This document shows, piece after piece, positions 26,762-33,547 of a stretch of DNA of 33,547 bases. The position numbers were made by a program, and so were the translations under genes. The notes under the pieces are model-generated. The model ran no database searches, was not told the DNA's origin, and worked only from the letters and a program-made list of their open reading frames with translations. This DNA comes from Bordetella parapertussis (GTDB lineage Bacteria > Pseudomonadota > Gammaproteobacteria > Burkholderiales > Casimicrobiaceae), in assembly GCA_943331295.2 (NCBI GenBank), contig CALQLA020000053.1, forward strand, positions 1 through 33,547, in the 5' to 3' direction. Within the stretch, counting starts at the first letter, position 1, and each line of letters starts with the position of its first letter.

Positions 26762-29620
26762 CTACCAGCCGCCCTGCAACGTGAACGCTGCCCAGTAGAA
26801 CGGGTGCGGATGTTCCTCCAGCAGCGCGGTCCCGGCGTGCCGGAGCGCGGCCGCCGGCGTCTCGCCGCGCCCGAGCGCGCCGTAGAAATGCGCCATGAAG
26901 ACACCGGTCACGGCGTCGTCGACCGGCCACAGGCTCGCCAGCACGCGCGAGGCCCCGGCCACCAGGAAGGCACGGACCAGTCCGACCATCTCGTCGCCGG
27001 TGCCCGCCTCGGCGAGCGCTGTCTCGCACGCGCTCAGCACCACGACCCCGGGGGAAAGTGACAGCGACTGCGCCGCCTCGACCGTGAGGGCGCCGTCCGC
27101 GAGGTGCAGCGCCGAGAACATCGGGTTGTCGGCGCGGAACTGCGCGTGGCAGGCGAGGTGGATCACGTCGGCCGCACCGGCGCGCGAACGCAGCGCTTCC
27201 AGCGTCGCATCGGCGCCGGTCAGCGCGACGGTGCCGGGAAAGAGCCCGGCCACGAAGCGCGCCTCCGCCGCCGCGTGCGGCAGCCGCGTCGACTCGCCCA
27301 GCACGAGCGCCCGCCGGGGCGACAGCGGCGGGCGGGACAGCCCGCGCAGCGCGATCCGCGCGCTGGGCGCCATCGCGAGCTCGAAGCGCCGGGCAAGGTA
27401 TTCCTCGCCGTCGTGCAGTGCGGCGAAGGGAAGCGCGCCCAGCTGCGCGTGCGGCACGACCAGCACGCGCCGGCAGCCGTCCAGTGCCGCGCCGAGCGGC
27501 GCCCAGATCAGCGCGTGCAGCGAGCGCATGCGCTGCTGCATCCGCTGCGTGAGCGTCGCCAGGTGCCGCTGCACCGGCGCCGCGCCGTGGCGCAGCGATT
27601 CGAGCTGGAACCGTGCCGACTGCACCGCCGCCTCGACGTCAGTCCACGCCGCGATGCGGCGGACCACGCGGACACCCGCGCGCGTGACCACGCAGGCGAA
27701 GAGTTCGTCGCCCGCGACCCCGTACTCGACCAGCGCGTCGCCCGCCCCGAGCGCCGCCTGCAGCGCGGGTACGTCGAGGTCGTCGCTGTCCTCTTGCCTT
27801 GGCGCCGGCGCGATCGCCGGCACAGGCGCGGCCAGGCGCTGCCGCCGCACGCGCTCGAGCAGCGCCCGCTCGGTGCTGTGCAGTTCCGCCGCCGGCGCCG
27901 CGAAGGGCTCCCCGTCGTCCTGCAGCCGCTGCACCCGGCGATAGAGCCAGTTGAGGCGCGCGCGCAGCGCCCGGGTTCCGTCATCGTCGGCCGCGCCGCC
28001 AGCGCTTCCGTCCGCGCCGCCGTCGAGGCGCTCCCTGAAGCCGCGGGCCCGGCAGCGATCCAGTTGCGCGAGGACCTCGCCTGCCGCGGCCGGCGATGCG
28101 TCCCGCGCCAGCCCGTCGAGCGCGATCCGCAGGAGCTCGTGGTACGGGCGCAGGTGGTCGGCCAGGAAGGCGCTGCGAATCTCGTCGCCGGGAAGCGCGC
28201 GCCGCTGTTCCTCGAACAATGCGATCGCCGCGCGGAATGACGCTGCGGCCGCCGCAACGTCGCCCGCCGCGCGCGCCGCGAGCCCCTCGCCGGTCAGGCA
28301 GCGCACCTGCACCGTCAGGAGCTCCAGCTCGCGGGCGCGTCGCAGGACCGCCGCGAACTGTTCGCGCGCCTCGTCGCGGCGCCCCGCGGCGAACAGCGCG
28401 TAGGCGTGAACGACGTCGGCGCGGGCATGCGCCTCCGCCAGCCCGGCCCCGGCGAAGCCCTGCGCCGCAGCGCGCGCGAGATCGACTGCGGAAGCGGCGT
28501 CGCCGCCGGCCAGCGCCAGTTCTGCGCGCGCCAGCACCACCGCCGCCTCGCCGACGCCGTTGCCCTGCGCCGCGAACAGCGTCGCGGCCGCCACGAACGC
28601 TGCCGCCGCCGGCCCGGACTGGCCGAGGAGTGCCAGCGCGCGGCCGCGCTGCGCCAGCGTCCACGCCTGGTCGTCGGGCATCGACAGCGCCTCGAACTTG
28701 ACCAGGGCGGGATCGAACAGCGCGAGCGCCTCGGGCAGCAGGCGCAGTTCGAGGTAGGCGTCGCCCAGCTGCTTTTCGGCGATGGCGAGGTGCTGCGGCA
28801 TCGCCAGCGCCTCGTAGCGGCGCCGCGAACCCTCGAAGCCGGCCAGCGCCTCGCGATAGTGCCCGCGCGTGAACTGCAGCAGTGCCACCGATTCCTCGAC
28901 CATCGCCTCCAGCACGGGAAAGCCGTGGGCGCCGGCGCGCATCCGGGCCCGCTCGTAGATCAGCAGCGCCTCGTCGATGTCGCCCATCGCCGTCACGGCG
29001 TCGGCCACGCCGATGTCGGCCATCACCGAATGCTGGTGGTCGCCGACGCGGGCGAACAGCACCGCCGCCTCCCGGTAGTGGCGCGCGGACTGCGGATAGG
29101 CATCGCGGCGCAGGTGCAGGCTGCCGAGGTTCAGCGCGACCTTGCCGGCCGCCGGGACGTCGCCGTGGGCGACGAACTCGCGTTGCGTGCGCTCGGCGCA
29201 GTCGGCGGCCTCGGCGTGCAGGCCCAGCATCGACAGCGCCATGATCTTGGGAACCTGCGTCCGGGCGGCGTCGTGGTCGCGTCCCAGGCCGCGGAACAGC
29301 CCGGCGGCGCGGTCGAGCGCAGCTATTGCGTCGGTCATCCGACCGCGCGTGAGGCACGCGATGCCGGCCGTCCATTCGGCGAGCGCCGCGATCTCGCGGG
29401 CGAGCGGTCCGGCCTCACCCGGCAGGCGGAGGCCGGCCAGCGTGTCGGCCGCGCGGGCCGCCCATTGCGGGTCGCTGCTCCAGGCCGCATAGCACGCATC
29501 CTTCAACGCCCATGCCAGCGCGCGCCGCTCGTCGTCGTCGAGCGCAGGCGGCGGCGCGCCCGAATCCACGAGCTGCCGTGCCAGCTCGGACGCGGGGCGT
29601 TCCTTGGTTTCGGCAGGCAT
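26762..29620 (-). CDS. TPR-CHAT protein (caspase-like protease with TPR array)
   Basis: A 952-residue cytoplasmic protein with no signal peptide or membrane segment. Residues about 75-470 are TPR-like helical repeats rich in alanine and leucine (for example YPQSARHYREAAVLFARVGD and the following RDEAREQFAAVL segment). A linker and a helical region (500-620) lead to a C-terminal CHAT domain. The catalytic dyad is visible: His825 in VIHLACHAQF and Cys865 in VVLSACETA. Conserved CHAT features RVLVVPHAQLGALPFAAL and LASLWPVDD are present. CHAT proteins are caspase/separase relatives that cleave specific proteins when their sensor part is engaged. It follows the companion gene by 65 bases, with an ECF sigma gene before that, so the three form one unit. 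Confidence 0.92.
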   Translation of the reverse strand: MPAETKERPASELARQLVDSGAPPPALDDDERRALAWALKDACYAAWSSDPQWAARAADTLAGLRLPGEAGPLAREIAALAEWTAGIACLTRGRMTDAIAALDRAAGLFRGLGRDHDAARTQVPKIMALSMLGLHAEAADCAERTQREFVAHGDVPAAGKVALNLGSLHLRRDAYPQSARHYREAAVLFARVGDHQHSVMADIGVADAVTAMGDIDEALLIYERARMRAGAHGFPVLEAMVEESVALLQFTRGHYREALAGFEGSRRRYEALAMPQHLAIAEKQLGDAYLELRLLPEALALFDPALVKFEALSMPDDQAWTLAQRGRALALLGQSGPAAAAFVAAATLFAAQGNGVGEAAVVLARAELALAGGDAASAVDLARAAAQGFAGAGLAEAHARADVVHAYALFAAGRRDEAREQFAAVLRRARELELLTVQVRCLTGEGLAARAAGDVAAAAASFRAAIALFEEQRRALPGDEIRSAFLADHLRPYHELLRIALDGLARDASPAAAGEVLAQLDRCRARGFRERLDGGADGSAGGAADDDGTRALRARLNWLYRRVQRLQDDGEPFAAPAAELHSTERALLERVRRQRLAAPVPAIAPAPRQEDSDDLDVPALQAALGAGDALVEYGVAGDELFACVVTRAGVRVVRRIAAWTDVEAAVQSARFQLESLRHGAAPVQRHLATLTQRMQQRMRSLHALIWAPLGAALDGCRRVLVVPHAQLGALPFAALHDGEEYLARRFELAMAPSARIALRGLSRPPLSPRRALVLGESTRLPHAAAEARFVAGLFPGTVALTGADATLEALRSRAGAADVIHLACHAQFRADNPMFSALHLADGALTVEAAQSLSLSPGVVVLSACETALAEAGTGDEMVGLVRAFLVAGASRVLASLWPVDDAVTGVFMAHFYGALGRGETPAAALRHAGTALLEEHPHPFYWAAFTLQGGW

Positions 29621-29685
29621 CGGCAGGCGGGACCTAGCCTCCGGCGCCGAAAGCGGCGAACGGTGTGCGCGCCGGGACCGTCATC

Positions 29686-30222
29686 TCAGGATTCGCGCTC
29701 GCCTACGCTGATGGGCGGCAGCACGATCTCGTCGGCGCCGAGGCGCAGCGTCAGCAGGTAGGTGCCGCGCTCCACGCCGCCGATGCGGAACTCGCCGAGC
29801 GCATCGAGCGGCGCCATCCGGGTGTCGTGCGTCAGGATGTTGTCGCCGGCCTTTGCCACCAGCTCAACCACGCCCGCGTCGTCGGGACCGAGGACCTGGC
29901 CCGTGAGCGCGAAGCAGCCGGTGGCCGGCGTGATCCGCAGGTCGATGTCGCGGCCCATTGCGCTGAACAGCAGGTGGCGCGTGGCGGAAGGCACCGAGCG
30001 CATGCCCATCGCCAGCGGCGCCGCCGCCCAGCTGTCGAACGACAGCGCGGCGACGACGCGGCGGACGATTCCCTGGACGACGGTCTCCTGCGGCGCGGTC
30101 CGGGCCGCCGGCCACAGCGCGATGGCCGACTTCAGCAGGGCAGCCGGCGCGTCGCACAGCTCCGCTGCCTGGCGGACGACTTCAGCAAACTCATGATCGG
30201 TAAGGCTTTTCAAGGGCTTCAT
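29686..30222 (-). CDS. Companion protein between ECF sigma factor and CHAT gene (putative sigma regulator)
   Basis: A 178-residue soluble protein. The N-terminal half is helical; the middle reads FDSWAAAPLAMGMRSVPSAT, RHLLFSAMGRDIDLRI, and the C-terminal half is strand-rich with LTGQVLGPDDAG and GEFRIGGVERGTYLLTL, similar to carboxypeptidase-regulatory/Ig-like small domains. I recall proteins of this layout next to ECF sigma genes in other bacteria, where they are taken as anti-sigma or accessory factors; this is recollection, and no function is proven. There is no transmembrane segment, so a classical membrane anti-sigma role is unlikely. The ATG at 30222 was chosen over a TTG 10 codons earlier; neither has a good ribosome binding site. 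Confidence 0.75.
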   Translation of the reverse strand: MKPLKSLTDHEFAEVVRQAAELCDAPAALLKSAIALWPAARTAPQETVVQGIVRRVVAALSFDSWAAAPLAMGMRSVPSATRHLLFSAMGRDIDLRITPATGCFALTGQVLGPDDAGVVELVAKAGDNILTHDTRMAPLDALGEFRIGGVERGTYLLTLRLGADEIVLPPISVGERES

Positions 30223-30309
30223 GGCGGCGGTCGGCGGGTGACTGGTACGCAACAGAGCGGCGCGGCGGGGTGGAAATACAAGGTCGCAGGCGATTCGTTC
30301 AGCTTGCGT

Positions 30310-30888
30310 TCAGGTGGCGAGGCGGCGCAGCTTGTCGAGGCAGCGCGAACGCGTCGGGCCGATGCTGCCGACCGACATGCCGAGCTGCCGCGCCACGTCG
30401 TCGTAGGGGACCTTCTCGTCGTCGTCCCGGAAGAGTATCAGCAGCAGCGTCCGGCAGCGATCGTCGAGCTTGTCCAGCGCCCGGCGGACGTGCTCGGCCT
30501 GCTGCAGGTCGGCCAGCGCATCCTCGGGCAGCGGCGCATCGTCCGCGATGTCCCAGTCAGGGGTCTCGTTGTCGGGATCGTCGGAGCCCGTCATCGACAC
30601 CGTGCGCCGGCCGCGCTCGCGCTGCAGCAGCGCTTCGCGCTTCGCGGTGGTCACGATCCAGGCCTGCAGGCGGCCGGGGTCGGCGATCTTCGGCAGGTGG
30701 GCGATCAGCCGGGCGAAGACGGTCTGGAAGACGTCGGCGGCGGCGTGCTCGTCGAAGCCCATCCGGAGCACGATCGCGTAGACGAGCCGCTGGTAGCGGT
30801 TGACCAGCGCCGTCCACGCCGACGGGTCGCCCCGGAGGCAGCGCGCGACCAGTGCCCCATCGTTGTCGTCGTCGTCCGGTGCGGTCAT
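30310..30888 (-). CDS. ECF-type RNA polymerase sigma factor
   Basis: A 192-residue sigma-70 family protein with only regions 2 and 4. Region 2 includes ALVNRYQRLVYAIVLRMGF and DVFQTVFARLIAHLPKIADP, followed by LQAWIVTTAKREALLQRER. Region 4 has a helix-turn-helix, YDDVARQLGMSVGSIGPTRS. An acidic stretch (SDDPDNETPDWDIADDAP) links the two. It should direct RNA polymerase to a small regulon, probably its own unit including the companion and CHAT genes. The ATG at 30888 gives the normal family length; an in-frame ATG at 30912 is possible. A sigma-70 promoter lies at 30945-30973. Confidence 0.93.
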   Translation of the reverse strand: MTAPDDDDNDGALVARCLRGDPSAWTALVNRYQRLVYAIVLRMGFDEHAAADVFQTVFARLIAHLPKIADPGRLQAWIVTTAKREALLQRERGRRTVSMTGSDDPDNETPDWDIADDAPLPEDALADLQQAEHVRRALDKLDDRCRTLLLILFRDDDEKVPYDDVARQLGMSVGSIGPTRSRCLDKLRRLAT

Positions 30889-30916
30889 GGCGGGAGGCGG
30901 AACCCGGCGCATGCGG

Positions 30917-30928
30917 ATGTCATGACAT
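30917..30928. promoter_or_regulatory. 12-base perfect palindrome downstream of the ECF promoter
   Basis: ATGTCATGACAT is its own reverse complement. It sits between the predicted transcription start (about 30938) and the start codon at 30888, a position suited to a repressor site or a leader element. Confidence 0.45.
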
Positions 30929-30944
30929 GCCGGTCCGGGCCGCG

Positions 30945-30973
30945 ATGATAGCCTCATTGGCCCGGAACGCCAA
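30945..30973 (-). promoter_or_regulatory. Sigma-70 promoter of the ECF sigma gene
   Basis: Minus strand: -35 TTGGCG (30968-30973), 17-base spacer, -10 TATCAT (30945-30950, five of six consensus bases). The predicted start near 30938 gives a leader of about 50 bases. The housekeeping-type hexamers suggest the ECF gene is not only self-activated. Confidence 0.6.
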
Positions 30974-30992
30974 CCGCACCCCGCGACGACTG

Positions 30993-31340
30993 TCAGGGCG
31001 GCGGCGCGAGTTCCTCGAACGCCGCCAGCGCGTCGGCCGCGTACATCAGCGACGGTCCGCCGCCCATGTAGATCGCGACGCCGAGCGCCTCCTCGACCTC
31101 GGCCCGGCTGGCGCCCAGCCGGTGCAGCGCCTTCAGGTGGAAGCCGAGGCAGCCGTCGCAGTGCTCGGCGACGCCGATCGCCAGCGCGATCAGTTCCTTC
31201 GTCTTCTCCGTCAGCGCCCCCTCCTTCATGGCGGCGTCGGCCATGGCGTCGAAGCCCTTCATCGTGTCGGGAATGTCGGCGCGCAGCTTCTTCGCCGACG
31301 CCGCGATCGACCGGGTGATGTCGCGATAGACCTTGGTCAT
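30993..31340 (-). CDS. Carboxymuconolactone decarboxylase/AhpD-like protein
   Basis: A 115-residue helical protein of the AhpD-like fold. The redox motif is EHCDGCLGFH, with Cys61, Cys64 and His68, the arrangement of AhpD-type peroxidase partners and not of the true decarboxylase. It probably acts in thiol-dependent peroxide or redox defence in the cytoplasm. The ATG at 31340 is preceded by GGAGG about 10 bases upstream. It begins five bases after the stop of the DUF2892-like gene, so it is the last gene of the RND operon. Confidence 0.88.
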   Translation of the reverse strand: MTKVYRDITRSIAASAKKLRADIPDTMKGFDAMADAAMKEGALTEKTKELIALAIGVAEHCDGCLGFHLKALHRLGASRAEVEEALGVAIYMGGGPSLMYAADALAAFEELAPPP

Positions 31341-31345
31341 GGCTT

Positions 31346-31552
31346 TTAGGCCTCCCTGACGCCGAGGCGCTTCAGCGCGATCTCGAGCGGGCAGAAGCGT
31401 GTGAACCCGCTCTGCAGCAGGTTGGCGCCGACGAAGGCGGTGAACCACAGCCAGTTGGCGCTGGCGAAGAACGGGCTCGCCGCCGCGCCGAGCGCGAGCG
31501 AGACGAGCACGAAGATGCCGGCGAAGATGCGGACCATGCGATTGGTATCCAT
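31346..31552 (-). CDS. DUF2892-like small inner membrane protein
   Basis: A 68-residue protein with two hydrophobic segments (about 7-27 and 32-48) and the C-terminal FCPLEIALKRLGV typical of the DUF2892 family, which is also found fused to rhodanese domains in YgaP. The ATG at 31552 has GGAGG seven bases upstream. It lies between the RND pump and the AhpD-like gene, 26 and 5 bases away, so all three are co-transcribed. The function of the family is unclear; a link to sulfur or redox chemistry is inferred from its neighbours elsewhere. Confidence 0.85.
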   Translation of the reverse strand: MDTNRMVRIFAGIFVLVSLALGAAASPFFASANWLWFTAFVGANLLQSGFTRFCPLEIALKRLGVREA

Positions 31553-31578
31553 CGCGAAACCTCCGGGTGGGACGCCGC

Positions 31579-33547
31579 TCACGGAAAGCGTTTCCGGTTG
31601 GCGGCGTAGTACAGAAGCGGGATGACGACGAGCGTCAGCAGTGTCGAGACCAGGATGCCGAAGATCAGCGCGATCGCGAGGCCGTTGAAGATCGGGTCGT
31701 CGAGGATGAACAGCGCGCCCAGCATCGCGGCGAGCCCGGTCAGCGCGATCGGCTTCGCGCGCGCCGCCGCCGAGTCGACCACGGCCTGCGCAAACGGCAC
31801 GCCGCGCGCGACCTGCAGGTTGATGAAGTCGACCAGCAGGATCGAGTTGCGGACGATGATGCCGGCCAGCGCGATCATCCCGATCATCGACGTCGCGGTG
31901 AACTGCGCGTGCAGCAGCGCGTGGCCCGGCAGCACGCCGATGATCGTGAGCGGGATCGGGGCCATGATCACCAGCGGCGTCGCGTACGAGCCGAACTGCG
32001 CGACGACGAGCAGGTAGATCAGCACCAGCCCGACCCCGTACGCGGCGCCCATGTCGCGGAACGTCTCGTAGGTGACCTGCCACTCGCCGTCCCACTTCAC
32101 CGCGTACTCGCGGAACGGGTCCGACGGCTGCCGGATGAAGTACTCGCCGAGGCGGCCGCCCTGCGGCAACTCCAGGCCCGCGAGCGCGCCGCGCACCGCG
32201 AACATCCCGTAGAGCGGGCTGTCGATCTTCCCGGCGACGTCGCCGATCACGTACGACACCGGCAGCAGGTCCTTGTGCATGATCGTGCGGTCGCGCGCGG
32301 CGTCGCGCACCTCGACCACCTCCGACAGCGGCACCAGCGCGCCGTCGGCGCCGCGCACGCGGATCCCGAGGAGGCCGTCGATCTTGACCTGGCGCTCGGC
32401 GGGCAGCCCGAGCCGCACGGGCACGCCGTACTTCGCGTCGCCGTCGCGCAGCATCGTCACGTCCTCGCCGTCGAGGGCGACGCGCATCGCCTCCACCACG
32501 TCGGCCGCGGCGACGCCCAGCACGGCGGCGCGCGCGCGGTCGATGCGCACGCGCAGCTTGGGCGCCGTGTCCTCGATCGAGTCGTCGATGCCGACGATTC
32601 CCGCCTGCCGGCCGAACTCGGCGCGGATGCGCTTGGCCACCGCGTGCCGTCCCGCCTCGTCGGGACCGTACACCTCGGCCACCAGCGGCGACAGCACCGG
32701 CGGCCCCGGCGGCACCTCGACCACCTTGACCTTCGCGCCGTGCGCCGCGGCGATGCGCTCGAGCGCGGGCCGCACGGCTGCCGCGATCTCGTGGCTCTGC
32801 CGGTCGCGGCTGTGCTTGTCGACGAGGTTCACCTGCAGGTCGCCGTTCTCGGGGGCCTGCCGCAGGTAGTACTGCCGGACGAGGCCGTTGAAGTTGATCG
32901 GCGGCGCGGTGCCCGCGTAGGCCTCGTAGTCGGTCACCTCGGGAATCGTCGCGACATGGGCGCCCATCGCGCGGAGCGTGGCCGCTGTCGCCTCCACCGG
33001 CGTGCCCGCCGGCATGTCGACCACCACCTGGAACTCGGACTTGTTGTCGAAGGGCAGCATCTTCATCACCACCCACTGCGCGACCGGCAGCAGCATGGAG
33101 AGCAGGATCGCGAGCAGGATGCCGACCCACAGCCACCCGCGCCGGCGCGCGCCGGCCGTGGCGTCGAGGAACGGTGTCAGCAGCCGAGCGAAGCCGCCCG
33201 CGAGCGCCGCGTCGAGCCGCGACGGCGCGTGCGACGCCGCGTGGTCGCCGCGCGAGAGCACCCGGGCGAACCACGGCGTGAACGTGAACGCGATCGCCAG
33301 CGAGATCAGCATTCCCATGCTGGCGTTGATCGGGATCGGCGCCATGTACGGGCCCATCAGGCCGCTGACGAACGCCATCGGCAGCAGCGCCGCGATCACC
33401 GCCAGCGTGGCGTAGATCGTCGGCCCGCCGACCTCGTCGACCGCCTTCGGTATCAGCGTCGACAGCGGCGCGCCGGGCTCGAGCCCGCGGTGCCGGTGGA
33501 TGTTCTCGACGACGACGATCGCATCGTCGACGAGGATGCCGCTCGAG
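31579..33547 (-). CDS. RND efflux permease, AcrB/CzcA type (5' end beyond window)
   Basis: The last 655 residues of an inner-membrane RND pump, running to the window edge without a start. The first visible residues are SSGILVDDAIVVVENI, the transmembrane motif with the proton-relay aspartate pair. Then come several membrane helices (YATLAVIAALLPMAFVSGLM), a large periplasmic porter region, and a second helix bundle (GVGLVLIYLLVVAQFGSY, IIVRNSILLVDFINLQ), ending IPLLYYAANRKRFP. Complete members have about 1,050 residues, so about 400 are outside. It would export drugs, metals or other toxic compounds with a membrane-fusion protein that should be encoded upstream. Downstream small genes are part of the same operon. 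Confidence 0.92.
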   Translation of the reverse strand, partial: SSGILVDDAIVVVENIHRHRGLEPGAPLSTLIPKAVDEVGGPTIYATLAVIAALLPMAFVSGLMGPYMAPIPINASMGMLISLAIAFTFTPWFARVLSRGDHAASHAPSRLDAALAGGFARLLTPFLDATAGARRRGWLWVGILLAILLSMLLPVAQWVVMKMLPFDNKSEFQVVVDMPAGTPVEATAATLRAMGAHVATIPEVTDYEAYAGTAPPINFNGLVRQYYLRQAPENGDLQVNLVDKHSRDRQSHEIAAAVRPALERIAAAHGAKVKVVEVPPGPPVLSPLVAEVYGPDEAGRHAVAKRIRAEFGRQAGIVGIDDSIEDTAPKLRVRIDRARAAVLGVAAADVVEAMRVALDGEDVTMLRDGDAKYGVPVRLGLPAERQVKIDGLLGIRVRGADGALVPLSEVVEVRDAARDRTIMHKDLLPVSYVIGDVAGKIDSPLYGMFAVRGALAGLELPQGGRLGEYFIRQPSDPFREYAVKWDGEWQVTYETFRDMGAAYGVGLVLIYLLVVAQFGSYATPLVIMAPIPLTIIGVLPGHALLHAQFTATSMIGMIALAGIIVRNSILLVDFINLQVARGVPFAQAVVDSAAARAKPIALTGLAAMLGALFILDDPIFNGLAIALIFGILVSTLLTLVVIPLLYYAANRKRFP

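Overview
The window is about 33.5 kb of very GC-rich DNA, densely coding and mostly on the minus strand. Codon use, the TRAP and RND gene content, pobA and a short repeated element rich in C and G runs at the left end all suggest a betaproteobacterium, probably of the Burkholderiales. This is inferred from gene style; there is no rRNA or other marker gene to fix the taxon. The chromosomal marker seen is a tRNA-Pro(UGG) with an encoded CCA and its own terminator.

Left part (1-7130): a minus-strand catabolic operon runs from an SMP-30-type lactonase through a GntR/FCD regulator, an isocitrate/isopropylmalate-type dehydrogenase, a Gfo/Idh/MocA oxidoreductase and a TRAP solute-binding protein to a TRAP small permease. 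It reads as uptake and oxidation of a sugar acid or similar organic acid. The promoter region holds a good -35 hexamer and three related sites (TACGCGTACGAC, TACGTGTACGAC, AACGTATACGTT), which are likely operators of the GntR protein. An NAD-type isocitrate dehydrogenase paralogue is divergent. The expected large TRAP permease does not follow the small permease within the window.

Middle part (7213-18416): a secreted amidohydrolase, a secreted cytochrome c / cytochrome P460 fusion, pobA, a 2-oxoglutarate/Fe(II) oxygenase, a small hypothetical gene, two secreted arylsulfatases, the decayed C-terminal end of a third sulfatase-like gene, and the decayed remains of an AraC-type regulator. The tRNA gene follows. 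This looks like aromatic and sulfate-ester scavenging with clear signs of gene loss.

Right-centre part (18570-30888): a small lysine-rich protein, an alpha/beta hydrolase, a sigma-54-type two-component system, a secreted protein with two InlB-like repeats joined by 14 glycines, a secreted subtilisin (S8), a 952-residue TPR-CHAT caspase-like protease, a small companion protein and an ECF sigma factor. The S8 gene has a near-consensus sigma-54 promoter and, about 130 bases upstream of the predicted transcription start, a perfect 20-base palindrome placed like an enhancer site. The ECF gene has a clear sigma-70 promoter with a 12-base palindrome just downstream. The inferred picture is a protease module with two inputs: an ECF sigma/companion/CHAT unit and a sigma-54-controlled secreted protease. 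It is the best candidate in the window for an undescribed system.

Right end (30993-33547): an RND efflux permease (5' end beyond the window), a small DUF2892-like membrane protein and an AhpD/carboxymuconolactone decarboxylase-like protein form a tight minus-strand operon.
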